A DNA stretch of 64,000 bases from Neobacillus ginsengisoli (GCF_030813055.1 NZ_JAUSTW010000002.1:496001-560000), one strand, 5' to 3'; counted from the first letter of the stretch, positions 44,056 to 55,273 are shown. Notes: generated from the sequence alone by a model not told the origin. Numbers and translations are program-made.

Positions 44056-46277
44056 TCAAGAAACAGCCAAATATTAATCTCGGAGCAGCCGTATTATTTG
44101 TAATATTCGGCCTGCTCTTTTTTATAGTTCTTTTTAGGTATTTCTCTATTGAATTCACTGGTGAGGTTGGCGGACAGCCGCTTGCTGCCAAAGCCGCACA
44201 AAAATACAAAAGGGAAGGTACCTTAACAGCACAAAGAGGTAGTATCTATGACCGAAATGGGGAGGTTGTTGCAGAAGACACTGCTGCATATGATCTTGTG
44301 GCAATTTTAAGTAAGAAAATGACAACAAATCCAAAAAAACCAATGAATGTTGTTGATCCGAGGAAAACTGCTAGTGAACTGGCGAAATATATTAAATTGA
44401 GTGAATCTGAGATTTATAGTATTTTAACGAAAAAGCAGTTTCAAGTAGAATTTGGAAGTGCAGGAAAAGATATATCCAGTGATACAAAGGATAAAATAGA
44501 AAAATTACATCTTCCCGGAATTACCTTTATCCGCGATTCAACACGCTTTTATCCAAATGGAATCTTTGCCTCCCATTTAGTTGGATATGCAGATCCCGTT
44601 GAACAGAAGGATGGTACCTATAAAACAGTTGGAAAAATGGGGATTGAGAAAACTCTGAACAAAGAGTTAACAGGAAAAGATGGCAAAATTGACTATCAAA
44701 GTGACCTGTGGGGCTACTTGCTACCGAGCGGAAAACAAAAAATAACCCCTGCGCAAAATGGTAATGATGTTTATTTAAGCATCGACAAGAAAATCCAAAC
44801 ATTTCTGGAAGATGCCATGAATAAAGTGGATCAGGAATATAAGCCGAAAAAAATGATTGCGATAGTCGCAGACCCGAAAACGGGAGAAATATTAGGAATG
44901 GCACAAAGACCGACCTTTGCACCGAAAACAAAAGAAGGTATAGAAAATAGTTGGCAAAATCTGGCGGTTGAAACTTCCTTCGAACCAGGGTCTACTATGA
45001 AAGTTTTTACACTTTCGGCAGCTGTACAGGAAAACGTATTTAATCCGAATGAAACCTACCCATCCGGTAAATATTTAGTAACTCCAAAAAGTCCCCCAGT
45101 CTATGACTGGAATAAAAATGGATGGGGGAATATTACCTTTTTAGAAGGTGTTCAACGATCTTCCAATGTTGGTTTTGCAAGAATTGCCAATGAGAAGCTA
45201 GGCTTTGATCGATTCCGGGAATATTTAACAAAGTTTGCCTTTGATAAACCTACCGGTATTGAGCTTCCAAATGAAGCAGCAGGAAAGATTCTCTATCAAT
45301 ATCCGATTGAGAAGGCTAATACTGCTTTTGGCCAAGGGACAGCTATTACACCTATTGAACAAATCCAGGCAGCCACAGCGGTTGCGAATGATGGGAAAAT
45401 GATTAAACCGCATGTGGTGAACAAGATAGTCAACCATGACACAGGAGAAACCATTTTGCAAACAAAACCAGAAGTTGTGGGAACACCAATTTCGGCTGAA
45501 ACAGCTAAAAAAGTCCGTGATATTCTCGAAACGGTAATTACTTCTCCGAAGGGTACTGGAAGCCGTTACAAAATTGAAGGGTACAGTGTAGCCGGGAAAA
45601 CTGGGACTGCACAAATTCCCGATCCTAAAGGTGGATACTTAACCGGACCGTCCAATTATGTCTTTTCGTTTTTAGGCATGGCTCCAAAAGACGATCCCAA
45701 GTTGCTCGTCTATGTGGCTGTCCAACAACCAAATGTAGATGATTATACAAAAGGGTCAATTCCAGTTTCAGAGATTTTTGACCCAGTTATGAAAAATAGC
45801 TTGCAATATTTAAATATTCAGCCTTCTAAGCAAGAAAAAGCTGTTGCAAATCAACTTCCTGACCTAAATGGTCAATCCGTGGATCAGGCTGTAAAAAGCT
45901 TTAAACAGCAAGGGATTGAAACAGTGGTTCTCGGTAAAGGTTCAAAAATCTTAGCACAGCTTCCGAAGGCGGGTTCAACGATCATTGAGGGAGAAAAAGT
46001 GATAATCCAAACTGATGGGGATATTACGGTACCTGATATGACAGGATGGTCGCTTCGTGATGTGATGAAAGTGGCAAAATTAGCAGGCTTAAAATTAACT
46101 ACTTCAGGAAACGGCTATGTAGTTAATCAAAATATGAAAACAGGGGCTCCGCTGCATCAAGGAGATGCATTAATTGTTGATTTAATTACACCTGAAGAAC
46201 AGTTAAAAAATAATGCTTCATCAAATCAGAATGGGTCAGGAAACGATTCATCAGGTAAGAAAAATGGTGGAAATTAA
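44052..46277 (+). CDS. pbpB: Penicillin-binding protein 2B (divisome transpeptidase)
   Basis: A 741-residue class B PBP, essential septal transpeptidase acting with FtsW. N-terminal membrane helix (about residues 12-35), dimerisation domain with 'RGSIYDRNGEVVAED', transpeptidase domain with SxxK 'STMK', SxN 'SSN' and 'KTGT', then two C-terminal PASTA domains (about 600-655 and 660-715) and a Gly/Asn/Ser tail. Overlaps ftsL by four bases. Confidence 0.95.
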   Translation: MIKKQPNINLGAAVLFVIFGLLFFIVLFRYFSIEFTGEVGGQPLAAKAAQKYKREGTLTAQRGSIYDRNGEVVAEDTAAYDLVAILSKKMTTNPKKPMNVVDPRKTASELAKYIKLSESEIYSILTKKQFQVEFGSAGKDISSDTKDKIEKLHLPGITFIRDSTRFYPNGIFASHLVGYADPVEQKDGTYKTVGKMGIEKTLNKELTGKDGKIDYQSDLWGYLLPSGKQKITPAQNGNDVYLSIDKKIQTFLEDAMNKVDQEYKPKKMIAIVADPKTGEILGMAQRPTFAPKTKEGIENSWQNLAVETSFEPGSTMKVFTLSAAVQENVFNPNETYPSGKYLVTPKSPPVYDWNKNGWGNITFLEGVQRSSNVGFARIANEKLGFDRFREYLTKFAFDKPTGIELPNEAAGKILYQYPIEKANTAFGQGTAITPIEQIQAATAVANDGKMIKPHVVNKIVNHDTGETILQTKPEVVGTPISAETAKKVRDILETVITSPKGTGSRYKIEGYSVAGKTGTAQIPDPKGGYLTGPSNYVFSFLGMAPKDDPKLLVYVAVQQPNVDDYTKGSIPVSEIFDPVMKNSLQYLNIQPSKQEKAVANQLPDLNGQSVDQAVKSFKQQGIETVVLGKGSKILAQLPKAGSTIIEGEKVIIQTDGDITVPDMTGWSLRDVMKVAKLAGLKLTTSGNGYVVNQNMKTGAPLHQGDALIVDLITPEEQLKNNASSNQNGSGNDSSGKKNGGN

Positions 46278-46399
46278 GACGATAATACAGAATTAATAAA
46301 ATCGATAAATGTAAAGACAACCCTTCAAAACAGCGTTCTATTCAAAAAAGTACAAGCATATAAATGAACGGACCAGGTTAAAGGAGGCTCGTTCATATT

Positions 46400-48316
46400 A
46401 TGCGTGTTTCAAATGTCACTGTCCGTAAACGATTAATGATAGCCCTTTTCGTGGGAATTCTGACCTTCTTAATAATTGATGTCCGTCTGGGCTATGTTCA
46501 GTTTTTTCTTGGAGATTGGTTAACGGAAGGAGCTAAGGGTTCATGGAGCCGGAATATTCCGTTTGAACCACAACGGGGAGAGATTGTTGATCGAAATGGA
46601 ATACCATTAGCAACAAATGTCAGTGCTCCGACTGTCTGGGTTGTCCCACGGCAAATTAAAGACCCTGCAACCACCTCCGAAAAGCTGGCAGCAGTTTTAA
46701 ATATGCCTAAAGAAAAGGCATATAAAGAAATAACTCAGGGTGAATCCATCATTCGCTTAAAAGAAGGGCGTAAAATCTCCCACGATAAGGCAAAGGAAAT
46801 TAGAGCCTTAGGACTTGAAGGAGTATATATCGGAGAAGATTCAAAAAGAAGTTATCCGTTCGGAAGCTATCTCTCTCATGTTTTGGGGTTTACAGGAGTG
46901 GACAACCAGGGCTTGATGGGATTAGAAAAATACTATGATAAAGAGCTTAGCGGTAAACGGGGATCAGTTAAATTCTATGCTAATGCAAAAGGTGAGCGGA
47001 TGAATGATATGCCGGATGACTATGAAAAACCTGTCAACGGCCTCGATTTAAAATTAACGATTGATACGAAAATCCAAACGGTTGTTGAGAGGGAGCTGGA
47101 CATCGCAGAAGCAAAATATCATCCGGACGGTATGGTTGCGATAGCGATGAAGCCTAACACCGGTGAAATACTAGCGATGTCAAGCCGGCCAACATTTGAC
47201 CCTGATAATTTTCGTAATGTCCCGCAAGAGGTCTATAACAGGAATCTCCCTGTATGGTCAACCTATGAACCGGGTTCTACGTTTAAAATTATCACACTTG
47301 CAGCGGCACTTGAAGAAGGTAAGGTTAACTTTGAGGATCACTTTTATGACCCCGGCTCGGTCGAGGTTGCAGGTGCCAGATTAAAATGCTGGAAGCGTGG
47401 CGGACATGGGAGCGAAACTTTTTTACAAGTTGTCCAGAATTCCTGTAACCCCGGTTTTGTTGAACTAGGCAACCGGCTTGGTAAAGATACGTTGTTTAAA
47501 TATATTAAAAATTTCGGTTTTGGGCAAAAGACCGGAATTGATTTACAAGGGGAAGGTACGGGAATTTTATTTAACCTCAACCGGGTTGGACCTGTCGAAT
47601 TGGCAACTACTGCCTTTGGTCAAGGCGTATCTGTTACCCCGATTCAACAAGTTGCCGCTGTTTCAGCAGCGATTAATGGGGGTATTCTGTATAAGCCCTA
47701 TATTGCAAAAGAGTTGATTGACCCTGTTACAAAGGATGTTGTTATGAGGAACTCGCCAGTTGAAAAAAGGAGAGTAATATCAGAAAAAACATCGAAAGAA
47801 ATCCGTTATGCTCTTGAGAGTGTTGTTGCTCAAGGTACTGGGGGAAGAGCGTTTGTTGATGGCTATCGAATAGGCGGAAAAACGGGAACAGCCCAAAAAG
47901 CACAAAACGGACACTATTTGGAAAATAACTACATTGTATCATTTATTGGATTTGCTCCAGCAGATGACCCACAGCTTGTTGTGTATGTTGCGGTAGATAA
48001 TCCAAAAGGTACCTTGGCATTTGGGGGAACTGTAACTGCACCAATCGTCGGAGCTATCATGAAGGATGGATTGACGTCCTTGGGTGTTCCTCCGCGAAAA
48101 GATCAAATCGAAAAGAAAAAGGCTTGGGATGATATTCCATTAGTTACACTGCCTGATTTAACAGGTTTAACAAAAGCGGAAATAACAGAACAGCTGCTAA
48201 ATTTGAAAATTGATGTAAGCGGAGAAGGGGATGTTGTTGTAAGGCAGTCACCTGAAGCGGGATCAAAAGTGAAAGAAGGATCAACGGTCAGACTTTATTT
48301 TAGTAAAGGTAATTAA
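46400..48316 (+). CDS. spoVD: Sporulation-specific penicillin-binding protein SpoVD
   Basis: A 638-residue class B PBP for spore cortex synthesis, partnered by SpoVE. N-terminal membrane helix, 'PQRGEIVDRNGIPLA', transpeptidase motifs 'STFK', 'SCN' and 'KTGT', and a single C-terminal PASTA domain (about 580-636). The SCN and nearby Cys recall the two-Cys redox switch known for B. subtilis SpoVD, acted on by StoA. A SigE-like -10 (CATATAAAT, 46357-46365) lies upstream but its -35 is weak. Good aaggaggc. Confidence 0.94.
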   Translation: MRVSNVTVRKRLMIALFVGILTFLIIDVRLGYVQFFLGDWLTEGAKGSWSRNIPFEPQRGEIVDRNGIPLATNVSAPTVWVVPRQIKDPATTSEKLAAVLNMPKEKAYKEITQGESIIRLKEGRKISHDKAKEIRALGLEGVYIGEDSKRSYPFGSYLSHVLGFTGVDNQGLMGLEKYYDKELSGKRGSVKFYANAKGERMNDMPDDYEKPVNGLDLKLTIDTKIQTVVERELDIAEAKYHPDGMVAIAMKPNTGEILAMSSRPTFDPDNFRNVPQEVYNRNLPVWSTYEPGSTFKIITLAAALEEGKVNFEDHFYDPGSVEVAGARLKCWKRGGHGSETFLQVVQNSCNPGFVELGNRLGKDTLFKYIKNFGFGQKTGIDLQGEGTGILFNLNRVGPVELATTAFGQGVSVTPIQQVAAVSAAINGGILYKPYIAKELIDPVTKDVVMRNSPVEKRRVISEKTSKEIRYALESVVAQGTGGRAFVDGYRIGGKTGTAQKAQNGHYLENNYIVSFIGFAPADDPQLVVYVAVDNPKGTLAFGGTVTAPIVGAIMKDGLTSLGVPPRKDQIEKKKAWDDIPLVTLPDLTGLTKAEITEQLLNLKIDVSGEGDVVVRQSPEAGSKVKEGSTVRLYFSKGN

Positions 48317-48319
48317 CTT

Positions 48320-48345
48320 AGAAAAGCGGAAGCGCCCCGCGGTTT
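48320..48345 (+). repeat. Truncated copy of a dispersed palindromic repeat
   Basis: agaaaagcggaagcgcccc just after spoVD matches the left end of the repeat at 63655 (agaaaagcgNaagcgccc). The rest of the element is absent or has diverged. Confidence 0.5.
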
Positions 48346-48398
48346 AGCTAGACAGCAAACGAACTTTCAACTTATCTTTCTAATATTTTAAAAATTAA

Positions 48399-48432
48399 GG
48401 CGGCCGGAATATTTTCCGCCGCCTATTTTTTC
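48399..48432 (+). terminator. Terminator after spoVD
   Basis: aggcggccggaa / ttccgccgcct hairpin with a one-base asymmetry and tattttttc tail. Confidence 0.75.
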
Positions 48433-48564
48433 ATTCCTAATTCTAATGGTATCATGGCAAAAATATTTATTTTCATGTAAAATAAAGTGAAACTTTTTGA
48501 AAAAGACACTAAAATTGTAAATGCTGGAATAGTGATTTGCTAGTCACGAGAGGATTTGAGGAAA

Positions 48565-50025
48565 ATGAAGCTACAGGAGCTACTTAAACATTTGCACCCG
48601 TTAATTCCTTTTAAGGGAGAAAATCCGGAAATTATATCAATTGAAAATGATAATCGGAAGGTGCAAAAAGGGAGCTTATTTATTTGTATTAAAGGGTATA
48701 CGGTGGACGGCCACGATTTTGCTCAATCTGCCGTGGAAAATGGTGCTGTGGCAATCCTTGCTGAACATCCCCTGCCGCTTAAGGTACCGGTCATAATTGT
48801 TAAGGATACAGTAAGGGCCATGGCTGTTCTAGCCGATGCTTTTTATGGTCAGCCGACTAAGAAAGTACATTTAATTGGGATTACGGGGACAAATGGGAAA
48901 ACAACAACAAGCCATCTGATCGAAAAGATTTTTTCTGATGCAGGAAAAACAACTGGTTTGATTGGAACGATGTATACAAAAATTGGCGATAAAACATTTG
49001 AAACAAAAAATACAACTCCAGAAAGCTTGACACTTCAACAAACCTTTAGTCATATGGTTAAAGAGGGTGTTGATTTAGCTGTTATGGAGGTTTCTTCGCA
49101 TGCCTTAGATATGGGCAGAGTTCACGGCTGTGACTATGATGTTGCTGTATTTACAAATCTATCACAGGATCACCTTGATTATCATGAAACGATGGATGAA
49201 TATAAACGGGCCAAGAGCTTATTATTTGCGCGTCTAGGAAATACCTTTGATACACATAAACCAAAATTCGCTATATTGAATGCAGATGACCCCGCTTCGG
49301 GAATGTATCAAAAATCAACTGCTGCACATGTCGTTACATACGGAATTGACAATGATGCGGATATCCGTGCAACTAATATTCAAATGACTGCGGCAGGAAC
49401 AACCTTTGATTTGGAGATTCAAGATAATAAATTTCCGATGAGCATCCAGTTTATTGGGAAATTCAGCGTTTACAACGTTCTGGCAAGTATATCTGCTGCA
49501 TTCGTTTCAGGTATTCCGATAAATGAAATCATCAAATCTGTTGAAAGTATTTCGGGAGTTGCGGGACGATTTGAACTCGTCAATGCAGGCCAAGATTTCA
49601 CCGTCATTGTTGATTATGCCCATACCCCGGATAGTCTCGAGAATGTGCTGAAAACAATTCAGCATTTCGCCAAAGAAAGGGTATTTGTATTAGTTGGCTG
49701 TGGGGGAGACCGTGATCGGACAAAACGGCCATTAATGGCAAAAATTGCTTGCCGATATTCAACCGATGCTATATTCACCTCAGATAATCCGAGAAGTGAA
49801 GATCCAATAGTGATACTGAAGGAAATGGAAGCAGGAGTAGAGGGTGAAAAGTATTTAGTCATTCCTGATCGAAAAGAAGCGATTATTAAGACAATCAAAC
49901 AGGCTTCAACAGGTGATGTGATTTTAATTGCCGGAAAAGGACATGAAACATATCAGATAATCGGCAGTCAGGTTCACGATTTTGATGACCGGCTTGTAGC
50001 GCGTGTAGCAATTGAGGGGAGATAG
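48565..50025 (+). CDS. murE: UDP-MurNAc-L-Ala-D-Glu:meso-diaminopimelate ligase MurE
   Basis: A 486-residue Mur ligase. ATP site '[14 protein letters not shown]' (about 110), and 'SDNPRSEDP' (about 410) with the DNPR motif that marks meso-DAP rather than lysine addition, so the peptidoglycan is the A1-gamma type. N-terminal UDP-binding domain '[28 protein letters not shown]' (trimmed). ATG at 48565 (MKLQELL) matches B. subtilis; TTG at 48556 is possible. Separated from spoVD by a terminator. Confidence 0.95.
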   Translation: MKLQELLKHLHPLIPFKGENPEIISIENDNRKVQKGSLFICIKGYTVDGHDFAQSAVENGAVAILAEHPLPLKVPVIIVKDTVRAMAVLADAFYGQPTKKVHLIGITGTNGKTTTSHLIEKIFSDAGKTTGLIGTMYTKIGDKTFETKNTTPESLTLQQTFSHMVKEGVDLAVMEVSSHALDMGRVHGCDYDVAVFTNLSQDHLDYHETMDEYKRAKSLLFARLGNTFDTHKPKFAILNADDPASGMYQKSTAAHVVTYGIDNDADIRATNIQMTAAGTTFDLEIQDNKFPMSIQFIGKFSVYNVLASISAAFVSGIPINEIIKSVESISGVAGRFELVNAGQDFTVIVDYAHTPDSLENVLKTIQHFAKERVFVLVGCGGDRDRTKRPLMAKIACRYSTDAIFTSDNPRSEDPIVILKEMEAGVEGEKYLVIPDRKEAIIKTIKQASTGDVILIAGKGHETYQIIGSQVHDFDDRLVARVAIEGR

Positions 50026-50026
50026 T

Positions 50027-50482
50027 ATGTATTTAGCTTTTAAAGACTTAGCATATTTGTTTGCTGATAGCAGGGGGGCAAAAGAGCCCAATCTTTTGTT
50101 TTATACTGTAACGGATCAGTCAAAAGTCTTACAGCCAAAAGGAATTTTTATCCCCTTAAACAAGGAATCCGGGGAGCTTTCGGAAGCCATTGCTAATGGC
50201 GCGATTGCTGCAATTTGGGATAAAGCACAAAACCTTCCGCTTTATACTCCGAGTCAATTCCCTGTTTTTTTTACGGAAGACCCTGTGGAAGCAGTAAGAA
50301 TACTTTTACAGCTTTATTTAGAAAAATTAGATGGAGAAACTGAAAAGAAAATGGATATGACTAAATTTGATTTTTTAAACAAAAAACTTCTTAACAAAAA
50401 TAACCAAACATATGATATAGCTGTGATGCTGAAAAGAGCAGAAGCTGAAAACAAAGACGTTTATCCTGAAAGGAGGGGATAA
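50027..50482 (+). CDS. Mur-ligase N-terminal-domain-like protein
   Basis: A 151-residue protein between murE and mraY. Residues 1-105 resemble only the N-terminal uridine-binding domain of MurF/MurE: '[32 protein letters not shown]' (in parts) mirrors the family pattern of a pocket ending in A-x-x-x-G-A-x-A. There is no ATP-binding GTNGKT loop or C-terminal domain. The last 45 residues are charged and Lys/Asn-rich. Ribosome binding site gagggg; starts one base after murE and ends one base before mraY, so fully operonic. B. subtilis has no gene here, as far as I recall. Frame is clean, so probably functional. Confidence 0.75.
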   Translation: MYLAFKDLAYLFADSRGAKEPNLLFYTVTDQSKVLQPKGIFIPLNKESGELSEAIANGAIAAIWDKAQNLPLYTPSQFPVFFTEDPVEAVRILLQLYLEKLDGETEKKMDMTKFDFLNKKLLNKNNQTYDIAVMLKRAEAENKDVYPERRG

Positions 50483-50483
50483 T

Positions 50484-51458
50484 ATGCTGGAGCAAGTTAT
50501 CTTCTTCACAATTATAATGGCTTTTCTTATTTCAGTATTGCTTTCTCCGATATTTATTCCCTTCTTGAGAAGGTTGAAATTTGGACAAAGCATTCGCGAA
50601 GAAGGTCCTAAATCCCATCAAAAGAAAACAGGAACACCAACAATGGGCGGCATCATGATTCTTTTTTCAATTATTATTACCACTCTTGTAATGACAGGGA
50701 AATTTTCGGAACCAACAGTGAAAACCTATTTACTACTTCTGGTTACTATTGGATTTGGTCTTCTAGGTTTTCTGGATGATTTTATAAAAGTAGCATTGAA
50801 ACGAAATTTAGGTTTAACCTCAAAACAAAAACTTTTAGGTCAAATCATTATTTCCGTTATTTTTTATCTGATATATAAGCAAAATGGTTATCCTACGGAA
50901 GTAAGCTTGCCATTTGGCGGTTATTCAATTGATTTAGGCTGGTTTTTCGTGTTTTTCATTATTTTTTGGCTTGTAGGCTTTTCCAATGCAGTTAACTTAA
51001 CTGATGGACTGGATGGCTTAGTATCCGGAACCGCTGCTATTGCTTTTGGAGCTTATGCAGTTCTCGCATGGAACCAATCACAAGTTGAAATTGCTATTTT
51101 CTCGGTAGCGGTTGTTGGTGCAGTTTTAGGATTTTTAGTTTTTAATGCACATCCGGCAAAGGTTTTTATGGGCGACACAGGCTCACTTGCACTTGGTGGT
51201 GCAATTGCAACTATCGCCATTTTAACTAAACTTGAATTATTGCTTATAATTATTGGCGGTGTATTTGTTATTGAAACCCTATCGGTCATTTTGCAGGTTG
51301 CTTCCTTTAAAACGACGGGTAAACGAATATTTCGTATGAGCCCATTACATCATCACTATGAGCTGGTAGGTTGGTCGGAATGGAGAGTTGTCGTCACGTT
51401 TTGGAGCGTTGGTCTATTATTTGCGATTCTTGGAATCTATATTGAGGTGTGGTTGTAA
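50484..51458 (+). CDS. mraY: Phospho-MurNAc-pentapeptide translocase MraY
   Basis: A 324-residue enzyme with ten membrane helices that makes lipid I from UDP-MurNAc-pentapeptide and undecaprenyl phosphate. '[11 protein letters not shown]', '[11 protein letters not shown]' (catalytic DD), '[12 protein letters not shown]' and '[12 protein letters not shown]' are all present. aggagggga precedes the ATG. It is followed without a gap by murD. Confidence 0.96.
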   Translation: MLEQVIFFTIIMAFLISVLLSPIFIPFLRRLKFGQSIREEGPKSHQKKTGTPTMGGIMILFSIIITTLVMTGKFSEPTVKTYLLLLVTIGFGLLGFLDDFIKVALKRNLGLTSKQKLLGQIIISVIFYLIYKQNGYPTEVSLPFGGYSIDLGWFFVFFIIFWLVGFSNAVNLTDGLDGLVSGTAAIAFGAYAVLAWNQSQVEIAIFSVAVVGAVLGFLVFNAHPAKVFMGDTGSLALGGAIATIAILTKLELLLIIIGGVFVIETLSVILQVASFKTTGKRIFRMSPLHHHYELVGWSEWRVVVTFWSVGLLFAILGIYIEVWL

Positions 51459-52811
51459 TTGAAGCGGATTGAATCCTATCGTTATAAAAAAATACTTGTT
51501 TTAGGACTCGCTAAAAGCGGGGTAACAGCAGCAGCGCTTTTACATAAGCTTGGTGCATTTGTAACCGTAAATGATAAAAAGCCCTTATCAGAAAATCCGG
51601 AGGCACAAGGGTTATTAGAACAAGGAATAAAAGTAATTTGCGGTGAGCATCCGATTGAACTTCTTGAAGATGGCTTTGAATTAATCGTGAAGAACCCGGG
51701 AATTCCCTATAACAATCCAATGATTGAGGGAGCCTTTGAAAAAGGTATACCTGTAATTACAGAGGTCGAACTCGCCTATCAAATCTCAGAAGCTCCCTTT
51801 ATTGCTATAACAGGCACAAATGGAAAAACAACGACAACAACGCTTGTTTTTGAGATGTTAAATGAAGGGAATAAACAGCCATTAATTGCTGGTAATATCG
51901 GAACAGTTGCATCAGGCGTAGCCCAGAGCGCCACAGAAGAAAATACGATTGTTATTGAATTGTCTTCGTTCCAGCTAATGGGAATCGAAACATTCAACCC
52001 TAAAATTGCGATTATTACTAATCTGTATGATGCCCATTTAGATTATCATGGAACAAGAAAAGAATATATAAAAGCGAAAGCAAATATTACGAAAAACCAA
52101 ACTGGATATGAATATTTGATTGTCAATGCAGACCAGAATGATACGCTAGAAATTGCCAAAAATTCCAATGCTACAATTATTCCTTTTTCTACCAAAAAGG
52201 TATTATCTAATGGTGCCTATTTAGAAAATGAGTGGATTTGTTTTAATGGAGAAAAAGTAATGAAGGTGAGTGAAATTGCGCTTCCTGGCGTTCACAACCT
52301 TGAAAACATTTTATCGGCAATGGCTGCTTCAAAGCTTTCAGGCGTGGAAAATTCGGCGATCCAAGAGGTATTGCGAACTTTTACAGGTGTTAAACATCGC
52401 CTGCAATTTGTAGCTGAAATTGCTGAGAGAAAATTTTATAATGACTCAAAAGCGACAAATATTTTGGCAACAGTTAATGCATTAGCTGCTTTTCAAAAAC
52501 CGGTGATTCTATTAGCAGGGGGCCTTGACCGAGGCAATGAATTTGATGAACTGATCCCGTACTTAAAGAATGTTAAGGCATTAATTACTTTTGGCCAAAC
52601 TGCTCCAAAAATTGAGCGGGTTGGAAAAGAGACGGGAATAAAAATAATCAAGCGTGTCGATAATGTTGGAAAGGCGGTACCTGCGGCTTTCGAATATTCT
52701 GAAACAGGCGACATCATTTTGTTATCACCTGCTTGTGCAAGCTGGGATCAATATAAAACTTTTGAAGTCAGAGGAGACATTTTTATCGAAGCGGTGCATA
52801 AGCTTAAGTAA
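51459..52811 (+). CDS. murD: UDP-MurNAc-L-Ala:D-Glu ligase MurD
   Basis: A 450-residue Mur ligase adding D-Glu. N-terminal Rossmann-type '[16 protein letters not shown]', ATP loop '[14 protein letters not shown]' (about 116), 'FYNDSKATN' (about 320) and '[20 protein letters not shown]' at the end. TTG start directly after the mraY stop. Codons and spacing indicate one transcript with mraY. Confidence 0.95.
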   Translation: MKRIESYRYKKILVLGLAKSGVTAAALLHKLGAFVTVNDKKPLSENPEAQGLLEQGIKVICGEHPIELLEDGFELIVKNPGIPYNNPMIEGAFEKGIPVITEVELAYQISEAPFIAITGTNGKTTTTTLVFEMLNEGNKQPLIAGNIGTVASGVAQSATEENTIVIELSSFQLMGIETFNPKIAIITNLYDAHLDYHGTRKEYIKAKANITKNQTGYEYLIVNADQNDTLEIAKNSNATIIPFSTKKVLSNGAYLENEWICFNGEKVMKVSEIALPGVHNLENILSAMAASKLSGVENSAIQEVLRTFTGVKHRLQFVAEIAERKFYNDSKATNILATVNALAAFQKPVILLAGGLDRGNEFDELIPYLKNVKALITFGQTAPKIERVGKETGIKIIKRVDNVGKAVPAAFEYSETGDIILLSPACASWDQYKTFEVRGDIFIEAVHKLK

Positions 52812-52855
52812 GGGCTTGTCCACTTGGGGTTCTCCTTAGTGGTTCTACTCGCCCT
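52812..52855 (+). other. Hairpin-forming spacer between murD and spoVE
   Basis: ccact (about 52823) pairs with agtgg and outer agggc with gccct, giving a two-tier hairpin without a T-tract. It may be a processing or pause site. Confidence 0.4.
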
Positions 52856-52880
52856 AAAACTGTAGCCTGAGGTGTGTGTG

Positions 52881-53981
52881 GTGCCGACAAAGAGAACAAC
52901 CCCTGATTTTATTTTGATGATTGTTACTTTTACGCTGCTGGCAGTAGGGCTTATAATGGTGTATAGTGCAAGTGCAATATGGGCCGAATATAAATTTCAT
53001 GATTCTTTCTTCTTTGCAAAAAGGCAAATTCTTTTTGCCGGAGTTGGAATTGCTGCCATGTTTTTTATTATGAATATTAACTACTGGACATGGAGGACCT
53101 GGGCTAAAACTATTCTCATTGTTTGCTTTGTTTTGTTAGTTCTTGTTCTAATCCCGGGAATCGGTAATGTTAGAAACGGTTCGAGAAGCTGGATTGGGGT
53201 AGGTGCCTTTTCTATCCAGCCATCTGAATTTATGAAACTTGCGATGATTGCATTTTTAGCAAAATACCTTTCAGAGAAGCAAAAATTAATTACTTCCTTC
53301 AAAAAAGGTCTTCTTCCATCATTGGGACTTGCTTTTACAGCTTTTGCTATGATAATGCTGCAACCCGATCTTGGTACGGGAACCGTGATGATTGGGACCT
53401 GCGTTGTCATGATCTTTGTTGCCGGTGCAAGAATCGGTCATTTTGCATTTTTAGGTTTTATGGGCGTTGCCGGGTTTGTCGGGCTGATTGCGTCGGCTCC
53501 GTATCGAATTAAGAGGATTACTTCCTTTTTAGACCCATGGTCAGACCCCCTTGGAAGTGGATTTCAAATTATCCAATCTCTTTATGCAATTGGACCGGGC
53601 GGTTTGTTCGGACTTGGCCTTGGTGAAAGCAGACAAAAGTTTTTTTATCTCCCTGAGCCACAAACAGATTTTATTTTCGCGATTCTTTCTGAGGAGTTAG
53701 GCTTTATCGGCGGTTCCTTTATCTTGATTCTATTTGCACTTTTGCTATGGCGGGGAATTCGTATCGCTCTTGGAGCTCCTGATTTATACGGAAGCTTTCT
53801 TGCGGTTGGAATAATTGCAATGGTTGCAATACAAGTTATGATCAATATAGGCGTTGTAACAGGGCTGATGCCGGTTACAGGAATTACACTGCCATTCTTA
53901 AGCTATGGAGGTTCATCCTTAACGTTAATGTTGATGGCCATCGGTGTACTTCTCAATATTAGCCGCTATGCAAGATACTGA
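52881..53981 (+). CDS. spoVE: SpoVE, sporulation SEDS glycosyltransferase
   Basis: A 366-residue SEDS protein, exactly the B. subtilis SpoVE length, with 10 membrane helices. 'GLIMVYSASAIWAEYKFHDS' and 'RNGSRSWIGVGAFSIQPSEF' are closer to SpoVE than to FtsW. It polymerises cortex peptidoglycan with SpoVD. The GTG at 52881 after gaggtg aligns with the known N-terminus. A terminator-like hairpin follows. Confidence 0.94.
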   Translation: MPTKRTTPDFILMIVTFTLLAVGLIMVYSASAIWAEYKFHDSFFFAKRQILFAGVGIAAMFFIMNINYWTWRTWAKTILIVCFVLLVLVLIPGIGNVRNGSRSWIGVGAFSIQPSEFMKLAMIAFLAKYLSEKQKLITSFKKGLLPSLGLAFTAFAMIMLQPDLGTGTVMIGTCVVMIFVAGARIGHFAFLGFMGVAGFVGLIASAPYRIKRITSFLDPWSDPLGSGFQIIQSLYAIGPGGLFGLGLGESRQKFFYLPEPQTDFIFAILSEELGFIGGSFILILFALLLWRGIRIALGAPDLYGSFLAVGIIAMVAIQVMINIGVVTGLMPVTGITLPFLSYGGSSLTLMLMAIGVLLNISRYARY

Positions 53982-53985
53982 AATA

Positions 53986-54021
53986 CACCCTGTTAACAAG
54001 GCAGGGTTCTTTTTGTTTTTC
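53986..54021 (+). terminator. Terminator-like hairpin between spoVE and murG
   Basis: accctg / cagggt with a 9-base loop, then tctttttgttttt. Confidence 0.7.
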
Positions 54022-54169
54022 CCGTCAGGTAAATTTAATTTAAAAACCGGTTAATAAACAATATTTCATTACAATTAGATAACATTCTTTTTTCAATCGC
54101 TTTTTTACGTGGGGTTTTATAGTAATATAGGGTATGCAATTAGGTGTTAATTATTATAGGGGTGGAAAA

Positions 54170-55273
54170 ATGAGAATCGTAATAAGTGGCGGAGGGACCG
54201 GCGGACATATTTATCCGGCTCTTGCACTGATAAGAGAAGTTCAAAAAGTGTCAAAGGATGCGGAAGTCTTATACATAGGAACAAAAAACGGTTTGGAAAG
54301 TAAAATCGTACCGCGTGAGAACATTCCTTTTAAATCCATCCATATAACGGGTTTTAAAAGAAAGCTCTCATTTGAGAATATTAAAACTATTTTTCGCTTT
54401 CTAAAAGGGGCAAAGGATAGTAAAAGATTATTAAAAGAATTCAAGCCGGACATCGTGATTGGAACCGGCGGCTATGTTTGCGGTCCTGTTGTATATGCTG
54501 CGGCCAAACTTCATATTCCAACCATTATTCATGAACAAAATAGTGTTCCAGGATTGACCAACAAATTCTTAAGTCGTTACGTGCAAAAAATCGCTGTCTG
54601 TTTTGAAGAAGCGAAAGATTATTTTCCAGCTGATAAAGTAGTTTTTACCGGAAATCCACGGGCTTCAGAGGTTATTGGAAAGGATGGCATCCGAGGCCGC
54701 CTTTCTGCCGGATTAAGTACAACATTGCCGGCAGTATTGATCTTTGGCGGCAGCCGGGGAGCAAGACCAATAAATGAAGCGGTCGTAAAATCATTGTCTG
54801 AATTAGGCGGTAAACCATACCAGGTATTATATATCACCGGAGATGTCCATTTTGAAGCTGTAAAAAAAGAAGTAGAATTAGTCGGGAATCCCGGAAATGT
54901 TGTGATAAAGCCATTTGTTCATAATATGCCGGAAGTGCTCGCAGGAATTGATTTAGTTGTCTCAAGAGCAGGAGCTACCACCTTGGCAGAAATTACCTCA
55001 CTCGGAATTCCAAGTATTCTTGTTCCAAGTCCGTACGTCACTAATAATCATCAAGAAAAAAATGCGAGATCACTCAGTGATAATGGAGCTGCGGAATTAC
55101 TTTTGGAAAAAGATTTAAATAATAAAAGCCTTGTCCAATCCATAGATCGTATCTTGTTAAATAATGAAAATCTAAAAGTAATGAAAATGAAGGCGAAAAA
55201 ACTAGGTGTCCCTGATTCTGCCCAGAGACTTTACGAATTAATGAAACAACTCGTAAATTTAAATCAAAAGTAG
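54170..55273 (+). CDS. murG: Undecaprenyl-PP-MurNAc-pentapeptide GlcNAc transferase MurG
   Basis: A 367-residue GT-B glycosyltransferase that makes lipid II. N-terminal '[18 protein letters not shown]', '[14 protein letters not shown]', '[12 protein letters not shown]', and C-terminal '[13 protein letters not shown]' UDP-GlcNAc site. ATG at 54170 after ggggtgg; the longer frame adds 12 residues before MRIVISGG. Confidence 0.96.
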   Translation: MRIVISGGGTGGHIYPALALIREVQKVSKDAEVLYIGTKNGLESKIVPRENIPFKSIHITGFKRKLSFENIKTIFRFLKGAKDSKRLLKEFKPDIVIGTGGYVCGPVVYAAAKLHIPTIIHEQNSVPGLTNKFLSRYVQKIAVCFEEAKDYFPADKVVFTGNPRASEVIGKDGIRGRLSAGLSTTLPAVLIFGGSRGARPINEAVVKSLSELGGKPYQVLYITGDVHFEAVKKEVELVGNPGNVVIKPFVHNMPEVLAGIDLVVSRAGATTLAEITSLGIPSILVPSPYVTNNHQEKNARSLSDNGAAELLLEKDLNNKSLVQSIDRILLNNENLKVMKMKAKKLGVPDSAQRLYELMKQLVNLNQK

